In this document: positions 19,705-28,990 of the stretch, in pieces
Layout of the letters: every line of letters begins with the position of its first letter
How positions within the stretch are numbered: position 1 is the first letter of the stretch
Assembly: GCF_018282115.1 (NCBI RefSeq)
Contig: NZ_CP054306.1
Location: 2,713,488 to 2,777,487 of the forward strand
Direction: 5' to 3'
From: Synechocystis sp. PCC 7338
GTDB taxonomy: Bacteria; Cyanobacteriota; Cyanobacteriia; Cyanobacteriales; Microcystaceae
DNA length: 64,000 nucleotides
The notes under the pieces: model-generated
Seen by the model: only the letters and a program-made list of their open reading frames with translations
What the model was told of the DNA's origin: nothing
The model's database searches: none
Made by a program: the position numbers and the translations under genes

Positions 19705-21252
19705 ATGACTGTGGCACTCCCATGGTTCCTGGCGGTGGTTAGCGCGGCCCAAATGCAGGAGGTTGAAAATTGGTTATTCGCCCAGGGCATGCCGGTGGCG
19801 GCCTTGATGGAAAAAGCGGCTCTACAGATCGCTAATAGATTGTCCCTGCTCTATCCCCTCACTAAATTTCCCCGCATCGGGGTGGTGGTGGGCCCGGGCC
19901 ATAACGGCGGCGATGGCTTAGTGGTGGCGAGGGAACTGAAGCTCCAGAATTACCAAGTAAAAGTTTTACAACCCCTGGATCAGTTAAAGCCCCTAACCCA
20001 AAACCACGCTGACTATGGCAAAAGTTTGGGCATCCCTTGGGTGGATGATGTCCAGGCTTTAGCCCATTGTGATCTGATTATTGATGCTTTGTTCGGCTTT
20101 GGTTTAACTAGACCGATTACCGGGGTGATCGCCGACCTAGTCACAGCCATTAACGATTTATCCATGCCCGTGGTCAGCATCGATCTGCCTTCCGGCATTC
20201 ATACCGATACGGGGGAAATTTTAGGCACAGCGGTGCAGGCAGACCGGAGTTTTTGCCTTGGTCTCTGGAAACGAGCTTACTTTCAGGACAGGGCTTTGGC
20301 ACACTTGGGCCAGACAGAATTACTAGGTATCGGTTTACCGCCCCAGGCGATCGCTAATGCTTTAGGTCAAGTTTGGCCGGTGCAACTCCTTGGGGCTGAG
20401 CAAGCTCAACGGATATTGCCCCTCCGCCGCCCCCTAGTGACCCACAAATATCACCAGGGCCATGTGTTGCTCATCTGCGGTTCCCAACAGTATGCTGGCG
20501 GAGCGTTATTAAGCTGTTTGGGAGCGAGGGCCAGCGGGGTAGGCATGGTGACCATGGCGGTGCCAAAAAGCATTAAAAATCTCATCCATCGTCAATGCCC
20601 AGAGGCGCTGGTTCATGGTTGTTTAGAAACCCCCTCTGGGGCGATCGCCGGTTTAGGGAATTTGGACCTATCCCGTTACACTGCCGTTGCTCTGGGGCCA
20701 GGGTTAGGCCTTGACGTGGGCCCAGTGGTGGAAGAAGTTTTGCCGGTTAATTGTCCCCTTATTTTGGATGCCGATGGCCTCAACCAACTGGCTCGGCAAC
20801 AATTATTACCCCTGTTGGCGGAACGGACAGCCCCCACCGTGTTAACGCCCCATGGGGGTGAATTTCAACGGCTTTTTCCTGACCTCGACCAAGGCGATCG
20901 CCTCACAGCAGTGCAAAGAGCAGCAGCCATGGGCCAGGCCACCGTGTTACTCAAGGGAGCTAAAACGGTCATTGCCAGCCCAACGGGGCCCACTTGGGTA
21001 ATCAAAGATAGCACTCCAGCCCTAGCCCGGGGGGGCAGTGGGGATGTCCTCACTGGATTAATGGGGGGCATCTTGGCTCAAACAGGGGAATTTGACCTAA
21101 CTCAAGGGGTAGCAACGGCCGCTTGGTGGCATGCCCAGGCCGGTATTTTAGCGGCTCAACAAAGAACAGTTTTGGGGGTGGATGCCCAACATTTAGCAGA
21201 ATATTTGATTCCGGCCTGCCGCCAGTGGATCGGTCAAAATGCGACCAACTAG
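19705..21252 (+). CDS. nnr: Bifunctional NAD(P)H-hydrate epimerase/dehydratase
   Basis: Nnr repairs NADHX and NADPHX. The 515-residue protein joins the YjeF_N epimerase domain (about residues 1-225; VVVGPGHNGGDGLVVAREL near residue 53, and SIDLPSGIHTDTGEILG near 158) to the ribokinase-like ADP- or ATP-dependent dehydratase domain (about 235-510; HQGHVLLICGSQQYAGGA, ALGPGLGLDVGPV, LTPHGGEF, ARGGSGDVLTGLMGG). It starts 19 bases after hypB and is probably cotranscribed with it. The domain order and length match the bacterial fused form. Confidence 0.93.
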   Translation: MTVALPWFLAVVSAAQMQEVENWLFAQGMPVAALMEKAALQIANRLSLLYPLTKFPRIGVVVGPGHNGGDGLVVARELKLQNYQVKVLQPLDQLKPLTQNHADYGKSLGIPWVDDVQALAHCDLIIDALFGFGLTRPITGVIADLVTAINDLSMPVVSIDLPSGIHTDTGEILGTAVQADRSFCLGLWKRAYFQDRALAHLGQTELLGIGLPPQAIANALGQVWPVQLLGAEQAQRILPLRRPLVTHKYHQGHVLLICGSQQYAGGALLSCLGARASGVGMVTMAVPKSIKNLIHRQCPEALVHGCLETPSGAIAGLGNLDLSRYTAVALGPGLGLDVGPVVEEVLPVNCPLILDADGLNQLARQQLLPLLAERTAPTVLTPHGGEFQRLFPDLDQGDRLTAVQRAAAMGQATVLLKGAKTVIASPTGPTWVIKDSTPALARGGSGDVLTGLMGGILAQTGEFDLTQGVATAAWWHAQAGILAAQQRTVLGVDAQHLAEYLIPACRQWIGQNATN

Positions 21253-21473
21253 CCTGTTAATTTGCTCCATTACAGTTTATTTGGACTAAAGAATCTTCGT
21301 CTGAGCGAGCTTAGGGCTAGCCTAGCCAGGGTCAGTTGACTTCTGGGCGAATATCGGTAAGCTAAACTAAGATTAATTCTGGAAAAAATTGTTCCTGGAA
21401 AATGGCTAATTTTCATCATCTGAGTTTGCAAGGTTACCAATCCCATTCTCTGGCGTGAGGAAGTTCTTACACC

Positions 21474-23426
21474 GTGTCATCCACCAGCACCCTAAAACCG
21501 TCTTCCACCAAGGCCAAAGCCAAAGCCCAGCCTAATTTTTTCCAGCGGGTATTGCGCACCACTGGCACCACTTTTTTGGGGGTGGGTCTAGTTTCTAGCG
21601 CTGTGCTGGCCGGAGGGATGGCCGGTCTAGCCTTCAGTTTCCGTAACCTACCTGATGTGCGGGGTTTAACTTCCTACGTGCCGGCCCAAACCAGTTACAT
21701 TTACGACGCCAAAGGGCGGGAATTGCTTAGTCTCCACGGGGAAGAACATCGCAAGGTTGTTCCCCTAGCAGAAATTTCCCCCAACCTGAAACGGGCCGTA
21801 CTGGCGATCGAAGACAGCAATTTTTACAAACACCAAGGCATCAACCCCAACAGCATTGGGCGGGCCTTGTTAGTCAACTTTAAGAGTGGTGGAGTGAGCG
21901 AAGGGGCTTCTACCCTTAGCATGCAGTTGGTAAAAAATATTTACCTGAGTCAAAAAAGAGTTTTTACCCGCAAGTTGGCTGAAGCGGTTTTGGCGGTCAG
22001 AGTCGAGCAGGTATTCGACAAAGACCAGATTTTGGATATGTACCTCAACTACATCTACTGGGGGCATAATAACTACGGCATTCAAACCGCCGCTGAAAGC
22101 TACTTTAAAAAATCCGCCGCTGACCTAAATTTGGCCGAATCCGCCCTGTTAGCAGGCATGATTCAAGCCCCAGAGGCCTATAGCCCTTTCAACAATTTCA
22201 CCGCGGCCAAGGAACGCCAGGAAGTGGTGCTGGATCGTATGGCCAGTATTGGTTGGATTACCCCCGCTGAAGCCGAAGCCGCTAAAAAAGAACCCCTCCA
22301 GAACAAATTAGGTGAACCCACTGCCTGGCAAAACAGCAAATTGCCCTACGTTACCGATGCGGTTATTGCCGAACTGGAAACTAGATTTGGTCAAGAGGCT
22401 TTGGCCCAAGGCGGTCTAAGGATACAAAGTACTATCGATTACGACACCCAAAAGCTAGCAGAAAATACGGTCAAGTCCGCCTATAAAAATTTGCGGGGAC
22501 GCATGGGGAGGGCCAAGGATTTACAGATTGCCCTAGTGGCAGTGGAGCCGGAAACCCATTTCATCAAGGCTATGGCTGGAGGAGTCGATTACAACAAAAG
22601 CCAACTTAATCGGGTCACCATTTCCCGTCGTCAGCCGGGTTCAGCCTTTAAACCCTTTGTTTATTACAGTGCCTTTGCCAGTGGGAAATACACCCCCGAT
22701 TCCTCCATCGAGGACCGGCCCATTAACTTAAGGGACGGAGCCGGTGTCTATTCTCCCAAAAACTATGGCGGTGGGTTTTCCGGTTCCATGTCTATTCGCC
22801 AGGCGGTGGCCAGTTCCGCCAATATTCCAGCGGTGTTGATTGGCAGTCGGGTTGGTCTCAATAAGGTGATTGAAGATGCCAAGCAGATGGGCATTAAAAC
22901 CCCATTGCAGTCTGTTCTTTCCCTGCCCCTGGGGTCGGTGGATGTGACTCCGTTGGACATGGCCGTGGGCTATGCCACCCTAGCTAGCAATGGTTGGTAT
23001 TCCGAACCCACTGCAATTTTACGGGTTACCAATGTGCGGGGGGATGTGCTGCTAGACAATAGTCCCAAGCCGCAACAGGTGTTAGACCCCTGGGCCGCCG
23101 CCAGTACTTCTTCAGTGCTGACTTCCGTTGTGCAGGGGGGGACCGGGACGTCGGCCTACTTAGGGCGTCCCACTGCCGGAAAAACTGGCACCACGGACAA
23201 TGAGCGTAACGTCTGGTTTGTGGGTTATGTGCCCCAACTGGCCACCGCTGTCTGGATTGGAGATGATGCTAACCGTCCTCTGGGTAAGGGTATTTCGGGG
23301 GGGGGATATGCCGCTCCCATTTGGCGTTCTTTTATGAGTCAGGCTATTAAAAATATGCCCGTGGAAAATTTCCCCTCCCCTTCCCAATTCCCCCGTCCCA
23401 AGCCGGAAAAACAACAAAAATCCTAG
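21474..23426 (+). CDS. Class A penicillin-binding protein (glycosyltransferase-transpeptidase)
   Basis: This 650-residue bifunctional peptidoglycan synthase has a short cytosolic tail and one membrane anchor (about residues 32-58). The GT51 domain has the catalytic Glu in AVLAIEDSNFYKHQGIN near residue 106 and EGASTLSMQLVKNIYLSQKR near residue 142. The transpeptidase shows SxxK in QPGSAFKPFVYY near residue 387, SxN in ASSANIPAV and KTG in AGKTGTTDNERN near residue 568. The start is GTG at 21474 with GAGGAAG about 9 bases upstream. I recall the homologue as sll1434 in PCC 6803, between nnr and gatB as here. Confidence 0.93.
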   Translation: MSSTSTLKPSSTKAKAKAQPNFFQRVLRTTGTTFLGVGLVSSAVLAGGMAGLAFSFRNLPDVRGLTSYVPAQTSYIYDAKGRELLSLHGEEHRKVVPLAEISPNLKRAVLAIEDSNFYKHQGINPNSIGRALLVNFKSGGVSEGASTLSMQLVKNIYLSQKRVFTRKLAEAVLAVRVEQVFDKDQILDMYLNYIYWGHNNYGIQTAAESYFKKSAADLNLAESALLAGMIQAPEAYSPFNNFTAAKERQEVVLDRMASIGWITPAEAEAAKKEPLQNKLGEPTAWQNSKLPYVTDAVIAELETRFGQEALAQGGLRIQSTIDYDTQKLAENTVKSAYKNLRGRMGRAKDLQIALVAVEPETHFIKAMAGGVDYNKSQLNRVTISRRQPGSAFKPFVYYSAFASGKYTPDSSIEDRPINLRDGAGVYSPKNYGGGFSGSMSIRQAVASSANIPAVLIGSRVGLNKVIEDAKQMGIKTPLQSVLSLPLGSVDVTPLDMAVGYATLASNGWYSEPTAILRVTNVRGDVLLDNSPKPQQVLDPWAAASTSSVLTSVVQGGTGTSAYLGRPTAGKTGTTDNERNVWFVGYVPQLATAVWIGDDANRPLGKGISGGGYAAPIWRSFMSQAIKNMPVENFPSPSQFPRPKPEKQQKS

Positions 23427-23526
23427 GCTTTGACCCGATCGCCGCTGGGGGTTAATGACAGAGAAAAATGCCCGTTGGAAGGCGGGAGTATGGCAGAATG
23501 GGGAGAAGCCAATATGCTGGAAATTC

Positions 23527-25014
23527 ATGACTGCCACTGCTGTTAAAACCGATTACGAAGCGATTATTGGGCTAGAAACCCACTGTCAGCTCAACACAGC
23601 CAGTAAGATTTTTTGTAATTGCTCCACCGATTTTGACAGTCCCCCCAACACCAATGTCTGTCCGGTGTGTTTGGGATATCCGGGGGTTTTACCGGTGCTC
23701 AATGAAGAGGTGTTGGCGGCGGCGGTGAAGCTTGGCTTGGCCATCAATGGCCAGATTGCCCCCTACAGCAAATTTGACCGCAAACAGTATTTTTACCCGG
23801 ATTTACCCAAGAACTATCAGATTTCCCAGTTTGATTTGCCCATTGTGGAACACGGCTCCTTGGAAATTGAGTTGGTGGATAAAAAAACTAAAGAAATTAC
23901 CCGCAAAACCATTGGCATCACCCGTCTACACATGGAAGAGGACGCGGGCAAGTTAGTCCATGCGGGCAGCGATCGCCTGGCGGGATCAACCCATTCTCTG
24001 GTGGACTTTAATCGTACTGGGGTACCACTGCTGGAGATCGTTTCGGAGCCAGATTTACGCACGGGTCAGGAAGCGGCGGAATATGCCCAATCTTTGCGGC
24101 AACTGGTGCGTTACCTAGGCATTAGCGACGGCAATATGCAAGAAGGTTCGCTCCGTTGTGACGTGAATATTTCTGTGCGCCCTGTGGGACAAAAGGAATT
24201 TGGCACCAAGGTGGAGATCAAAAACATGAACTCCTTTAGTGCCATCCAAAAGGCGATCGAGTATGAAATTGAAAGACAAATTGAGGCGATCGGCAACGGG
24301 GAAGAAATTTACCAAGAAACCCGCCTCTGGGAGGAAGGCAGTCAACGCACCATCAGCATGCGGAAAAAGGAAGGCTCCAGCGATTATCGCTATTTTCCTG
24401 AACCGGACTTGCCCCCGCTGGAAGTTTCCGAACAGCAGAAACAAACTTGGTTAGCCACATTGCCAGAACTCCCCAGTGCCAAACGGGCCCGCTATGAAAA
24501 GGAATTGGGTTTGTCCGCCTACGACGCCCGAGTGTTAGCGGAAGACCGGGAAGTAGCGCTTTACTTTGAGGAAGCGGTGGATGTCGGGGCCGATCCGAAA
24601 GCAGTGACCAACTGGGTTACCCAGGACATTGCAGCCTACCTCAACAACAACCGTTTGACCATCGGCGAGCTGACCTTGAAACCATGGGCCCTGGCAGAGT
24701 TAATCGCTTTAATTACTAAAGGCACCATCAGCGGCAAAATTGCCAAGGATATTCTGCCGGAGTTATTGGAAAAGGGTGGTTCTCCCCAGAAAATTATTGA
24801 AGCCAGGGGCTTGGTGCAAATTTCTGACCCCGACGAGTTGACTGCCATCATCCAAGCCATCATTGCGGACTATCCCAAGGAGTTGGAGAAATTCCGCAGT
24901 GGTAAGGGCAACATGCAGGGCTTCTTTGTCGGTCAGGTAATGAAACACACCGGTGGTAAAGCAGATCCGAAGTTGACTAACCAGTTAATTGGTCAACTAC
25001 TGGCTCAAGCTTAA
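23527..25014 (+). CDS. gatB: Aspartyl/glutamyl-tRNA(Asn/Gln) amidotransferase subunit B
   Basis: GatB is the tRNA-binding and kinase subunit of the GatCAB complex, which makes Gln-tRNA(Gln) from Glu-tRNA(Gln); cyanobacteria lack GlnRS and need it. From ATG at 23527 the protein has 495 residues. Motifs are YEAIIGLETHCQLNTASKIFC, NVCPVCLGYPGVLPVLN, DRKQYFYPDLPKNYQISQ, LHMEEDAGKL and RCDVNISVRP, and the C-terminal tail YqeY-like domain ends in GGKADPKLTNQLIGQLL. The frame is open to 23455, but the family starts close to KTDYEAIIGLE. Its stop codon touches the MITE-like element. Confidence 0.96.
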   Translation: MTATAVKTDYEAIIGLETHCQLNTASKIFCNCSTDFDSPPNTNVCPVCLGYPGVLPVLNEEVLAAAVKLGLAINGQIAPYSKFDRKQYFYPDLPKNYQISQFDLPIVEHGSLEIELVDKKTKEITRKTIGITRLHMEEDAGKLVHAGSDRLAGSTHSLVDFNRTGVPLLEIVSEPDLRTGQEAAEYAQSLRQLVRYLGISDGNMQEGSLRCDVNISVRPVGQKEFGTKVEIKNMNSFSAIQKAIEYEIERQIEAIGNGEEIYQETRLWEEGSQRTISMRKKEGSSDYRYFPEPDLPPLEVSEQQKQTWLATLPELPSAKRARYEKELGLSAYDARVLAEDREVALYFEEAVDVGADPKAVTNWVTQDIAAYLNNNRLTIGELTLKPWALAELIALITKGTISGKIAKDILPELLEKGGSPQKIIEARGLVQISDPDELTAIIQAIIADYPKELEKFRSGKGNMQGFFVGQVMKHTGGKADPKLTNQLIGQLLAQA

Positions 25015-25139
25015 GAACGTGTTTGAAAAGTCCCCCTGATCCCCCTCATTTGGGGGGAAACATAGGCAAAGTTCCCCAGTATTGCCGGAGCTTTAGTGAG
25101 GAGATTTAGGGGCAAAATAAGACTTTACAAACAAGCTCT
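25014..25139. mobile_element. MITE-like element with 19-bp imperfect terminal inverted repeats
   Basis: The left end AGAACGTGTTTGAAAAGTC (25014-25032) matches the reverse complement of the right end, AGAGCTTGTTTGTAAAGTC (25121-25139), at 16 of 19 positions. The 126-base unit has no coding frame, contains C/G runs that can pair (CCCCCTGATCCCCCTC and TTTGGGGGG), and lies at the last base of the gatB stop codon. Size, terminal repeats and lack of coding fit a non-autonomous transposable element, though a flanking target duplication is not obvious. Confidence 0.55.
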
Positions 25140-25221
25140 AAGGCTCTACCGGTTAACCAACGGTATTTGGGCAGTGCCCCCAGCGGTTTTATGTTGTGCT
25201 GTTTGGGGGGCAGTGGGTTGG

Positions 25222-25800
25222 TCATTTTGAAAAATTAACCCGTTTATAAAGCTCCACAAGTTTGATTTTTATTTTCATAAAACTAAATTCAATTTCGGCA
25301 TTTTCTCCCATCAGTTCTATTAATAACCATTGGCGATCGCCAACTTTTTGGTAATGTTCCACGCGGTAACAGGACTGGTCAGTTAATAAATATTCTTGTA
25401 ATTGGGGGATAGTCCGGTAAAAGCCGAATTTCTGATTTTTATCAAAGCCCGCCGTTGAAGTGGAGAGAACTTCGGCAATCAAACAAGTATTGGTCACCGC
25501 CATCTGGCTATTGTCAGTAAACTTTGGCTCTTCCGCAATTACCATCAGATCCGGGTAAAAATAACTTTCAGACTCAGCAATCCATAACCTCATATTGCTG
25601 ACAAAAATTTCATATTGGCCATCGCCAATTTCTAGGGGTAATAAGCGGCTTAAATTAAAAGTTAAGCGATTGTGGTTCGCGGAGGCTCCGGCCATGGAAA
25701 TAATTTCTCCCTAGATAAATTCACTTTTTTCAGTGGCCTGTTCTTCCCGTTGCAGATACTCAGCCGCTGTTAGGATTTTAGTTGTAGCAACGACCATCAT
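25222..25800 (-). pseudogene. Uma2 family (DUF820) endonuclease-like gene with an internal amber codon
   Basis: Reading from ATG at 25800, the frame gives MMVVATTKILTAAEYLQREE and EQATEKSEFI, the usual N-terminus of the Uma2 family, then TAG at 25713-25711. The same frame continues at once as GEIISMAGASANHNRLTFNL and runs to a normal end at 25222. The downstream part keeps the PD-(D/E)XK pattern (YFYPDLMV with Asp, and LIAEVLSTST with Glu). The TAG stands where the family has one ordinary residue between FI and GEI. The gene is either a recent pseudogene or is made from the internal ATG at 25695 as a 157-residue protein lacking helix 1. Such genes are abundant in cyanobacteria; their role is unsettled. 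Confidence 0.85.
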
Positions 25801-25894
25801 TGATCCCCTTTTTTATTTGGCTTATTCAAGTTTAGCTTCAACCTTTTGCCACTGTTTAACTTCAAAAAAATATCGATTTAAACCCAGACATACT

Positions 25895-28201
25895 TTAGAG
25901 TAGCTTTGTTTTTGCCTTGCTCCGCCAACTGCGTTCTAGAAGTTTAAACTGCTGACCGAGGTAATCTAAGTGGGGTTCTTGACCCCCGTAACGCCAAGCC
26001 ACATAGGCCGTGGAAATTTCCACAATTGTTTCTACTTGCTCCGGAGTTAGATGTTCCCGTAGGGATTGGGCAAATTCCCCTGGGGTTTGGGCCCGACTTT
26101 TGCGAAAACCCCGTTGTTCGAGATCGTAAAGCAAAGTTTGATAAAGCCTAGCGATGGGATGAAGTTTGGCCAGGCGACGATACTGCAACCAACGTTTACC
26201 TTGAGTCCAACCAAGCCAACCTAAAAAACCAGCGGCGATCGCCAAAATGAGTCCGAGTAAAGCGCCACCTAAGCTGGTGGAAACTAAGTTCCAAAACCAA
26301 CGTAAAACAGTGACCAGGAACCCGGTAACGGCTGACCAGACATTGGCAAGGAAACCGCTCACGGGGGAAGGCAACCAACCCGCCACCCAACGCCAGATTT
26401 GCTGAAGTACGCTAAAGGTCTCGTTATCTTCGATGGAAGGGGGATAGAGTTCGTGGCCGGGAATGGGGTCAAACATAAACCAACCCAGCCGAGGGAAAAA
26501 CACCTCCGTCAAAGCATAGGCATCGGTGTTATGGACCAAATAATAACCAGTGAAGGGATTAAACTGCCCAGAGGCAAACCCCACCGTTAGCCGGGCGGGA
26601 ATGTCTAAACTCCGCAACATAATGGTCAACACTGTGGCAAAGTGATCCGGCAGGCCTCCTTGGTATTCAAACAAAAAGGCTGTGACTAAATCTTCGTCGT
26701 CTGCAAAAAAGGGCAAATCAGTGCGGATACGATAATTCTGCTTGAGAGCCTGGGTTAAGTAGAGGGAAATTTCGTAGGGCGTTTCTAAGGGTCGTTCCGA
26801 TTTGGCTAATAGTTCTTCGGCTTTAGTTCGCACCGCCGATTTAATATCCGGGGGGACTTGGAGCAATTGGGGCTGAATTTTCACCTCCGGGGGAATGCGG
26901 TACTTCTGCAACATGGTCCGATTCCGCACCGGCACTTCTGAAATGACTGTGTAGGTAATGCCCTCCAGTAAGCCCACTGGCGATCTTAAACTGCCATTGG
27001 GGTCTATGCCTACTTCCCTGGTGGGAAAGTACAAAAATCTGGGGTGATAGAGGCTGGGGATCACGTTGGGTAAATCCATTACAGCGGTGTAGGTCTGCAC
27101 CACACTCTCCGTTTCCAGCAGGGAATCAATGTTATCCAACACAAAGCGATAGGACCATGGCGATCGTTCCACTGTGGTTATTTTCGTGTTGTCGATAATT
27201 TCCCATCCCTGTCCGGTGTAGTGGTCAAAGGACAACGCTTTCCAAAAGCCTGGCGCTTGGGAACGTACCCGGAGCACCAATTGTTTAGTCATTTGCCCCC
27301 GTAAATTTTGGTTCATGCGGCTGTTAAAACCGTAGTAGAAGGTGTCATCCACTTGCCCTGGTTCTGAACCATCTCCCTCGCCGCCGGTACCAGTGCCGTC
27401 GCCCCGACGATAACCGGGGTTATTAATATCTTGATTTTGTCCCTCGAAGGTTTGCTGTTGGATTTCCCCAGGGCTGGACACAGGAAAACTTTGGAGCCGA
27501 TAGCCGGGGAAGCGGGGCATAAGGGCGAATAACAACAGGCCAAAAGCTAGGGTTACCGCCAACAGAGCTAATAATTTTCTCGGTACTAGGGGGGAATATT
27601 CTGCCTGATGGGATGAACTCCGTTGCCCAGCACTTTTCCACAGGGAGAAGGGAATTCCTTCTAAACCCAAACGGGAACGATAATCCAGCACCAGAGTGGG
27701 AATGGCCACGGCTAAAAAAAGTAGTAGCCAGGGGGCAAAGGCCAAGGTTTGGGATAGGGTACCTGCTACCCCCAAAAGGATCAGTCCAATTACCATGGAA
27801 TAGCCCAAATCTTTACGCTGGGGCAAATCAAAACTGTGCAATACCTGCAATTGCACCAACAATCCCGCTAGGGCCACCTGGCTAGCATTCAGGTTTTCCA
27901 CCAAGTTGCCTAAGAAGACAAACAACATGGCAACCATGGCGATCGCCAGCAGAAATTTGAGGGCAATATTTTTCTTTTTTCTTTGTCGCCAACTCCACCA
28001 GGAACCAATGACACTGAGGGGAATGGCCCATAAACTCCAGGTGGTTTGGGCGGCTACGTCTGTGGCCACAATACCCACAATCACCATTAACTGCACCAAA
28101 ATGCGGAAAACAATAGATTCCTCCGTTTTGGGAACTGGCACAGCTTGAAAACGGGCTTGCCATTGCTCTAACCAACGGGCCATGGGCGATGAAGAGGTCA
28201 T
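25895..28201 (-). CDS. Transglutaminase-like membrane protein (TgpA/DUF3488 type), catalytic residues missing
   Basis: The 768-residue protein has an N-terminal block of about six membrane helices (residues 35-235), a large outer domain with a transglutaminase-like core (about 470-600), another helix near 660, and a C-terminal DUF4129-like tail (HPIARLYQTLLYDLEQRGF). In active TgpA proteins the core has G-x-C-E-H-F-A and an H-A-W segment. Here the first reads GGLPDHFATVL (near residue 515), with Pro at the Cys position. The second reads DAYALTEVFFP (near residue 560), with Tyr for His. The Asp-like segment FMFDPIPG remains. The fold is intact but peptidase or transglutaminase chemistry is unlikely; a binding or scaffold role is more plausible. 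Confidence 0.85.
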   Translation of the reverse strand: MTSSSPMARWLEQWQARFQAVPVPKTEESIVFRILVQLMVIVGIVATDVAAQTTWSLWAIPLSVIGSWWSWRQRKKKNIALKFLLAIAMVAMLFVFLGNLVENLNASQVALAGLLVQLQVLHSFDLPQRKDLGYSMVIGLILLGVAGTLSQTLAFAPWLLLFLAVAIPTLVLDYRSRLGLEGIPFSLWKSAGQRSSSHQAEYSPLVPRKLLALLAVTLAFGLLLFALMPRFPGYRLQSFPVSSPGEIQQQTFEGQNQDINNPGYRRGDGTGTGGEGDGSEPGQVDDTFYYGFNSRMNQNLRGQMTKQLVLRVRSQAPGFWKALSFDHYTGQGWEIIDNTKITTVERSPWSYRFVLDNIDSLLETESVVQTYTAVMDLPNVIPSLYHPRFLYFPTREVGIDPNGSLRSPVGLLEGITYTVISEVPVRNRTMLQKYRIPPEVKIQPQLLQVPPDIKSAVRTKAEELLAKSERPLETPYEISLYLTQALKQNYRIRTDLPFFADDEDLVTAFLFEYQGGLPDHFATVLTIMLRSLDIPARLTVGFASGQFNPFTGYYLVHNTDAYALTEVFFPRLGWFMFDPIPGHELYPPSIEDNETFSVLQQIWRWVAGWLPSPVSGFLANVWSAVTGFLVTVLRWFWNLVSTSLGGALLGLILAIAAGFLGWLGWTQGKRWLQYRRLAKLHPIARLYQTLLYDLEQRGFRKSRAQTPGEFAQSLREHLTPEQVETIVEISTAYVAWRYGGQEPHLDYLGQQFKLLERSWRSKAKTKLL

Positions 28202-28390
28202 GGATGGAGTGGGAGAATTTTGTGGTTAACGAAATGGGGTTTTGTAAGACACAAACTAGTTTGTTGCTAAAAAATGATCATCAAAATGCATTGTAACCTT
28301 CAGCTAAGTTGAGCAACTCGCTGAACCCATAGGTGGTGGCTCGTCTACCCTTTTCTTGCACTAGGGGGTTGAGGCTATTTTTGCCGGAAT

Positions 28391-28975
28391 TTAACTCAAT
28401 TTGCCGAAGGGTTGCCCCCACCATTGCCAACATTCTTTGTTGAACGGCGATCGCCATTTGAGAATTAATGTTTTTTCCCAAGCCAGGAGAGTTTTTTTAT
28501 CCGGGGGAATATGGGGCCAAAAGGCGGAAACCACTTCCACCTCTAGGTCATAACGGCGATGGAGTTCAATGTAGTTCAAAATATAATCTTTGCAGTCGTG
28601 GGTTCCCTGCCAGCGTTGGTCGGCAGTTAGCTTAGTTTCCCCGACATAAAGCAATATTGGCCAACGGCGATCGAGGATGAAGTATAAACAGCCCTGGTTT
28701 TCCCCGGTTATTTCTGCTGAACCTTTACCCTGTCGCCAAAACAGAGAAGATTGTTGAGACAAAGTAAAGGGATCAATGTCGTCGGGATTGTGCCAACTAA
28801 CCACCGGGGCATCAAATAGGGAAATCTGTTGGGGCTGGCCCATTTGCCGTTGACTTTGTTGGTAGTGGTGAATTTTACCCTGCCAATCTTGCAATTCTTG
28901 CCGATCGAGCAATAATTTTGGTTCCCGCTTGACCCGATAGCTGGAGGGGGCATCGAACAGTTTGAGCTGTTTCAA
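28391..28975 (-). CDS. GIY-YIG nuclease-like domain protein
   Basis: The 194-residue protein has a GIY-YIG-like core in its second half. CLYFILDRRWPILLYVGETK (near residue 95) supplies the two short strands equivalent to GIY and YIG, with LTADQRWQGTHDC after it and a Glu in LLAWEKTLILKWRSPFNKECW that matches the usual metal-binding Glu-Asn region. The N-terminal 90 residues are polar and unfamiliar, with two LFDAP motifs (residues 6-10 and 53-57) that may be peptide-binding repeats. It lies 15 bases after aroC on the same strand and is probably cotranscribed. Function unknown; a DNA-repair or restriction role is possible. Confidence 0.7.
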   Translation of the reverse strand: MKQLKLFDAPSSYRVKREPKLLLDRQELQDWQGKIHHYQQSQRQMGQPQQISLFDAPVVSWHNPDDIDPFTLSQQSSLFWRQGKGSAEITGENQGCLYFILDRRWPILLYVGETKLTADQRWQGTHDCKDYILNYIELHRRYDLEVEVVSAFWPHIPPDKKTLLAWEKTLILKWRSPFNKECWQWWGQPFGKLS

Positions 28976-28990
28976 AATTAAGATTTTATC

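Noticed and set aside
28281-28481. 66-codon frame overlapping the end of the GIY-YIG gene
   Set aside because: Its first third is an out-of-frame reading of the GIY-YIG gene and the rest has no recognisable protein character.
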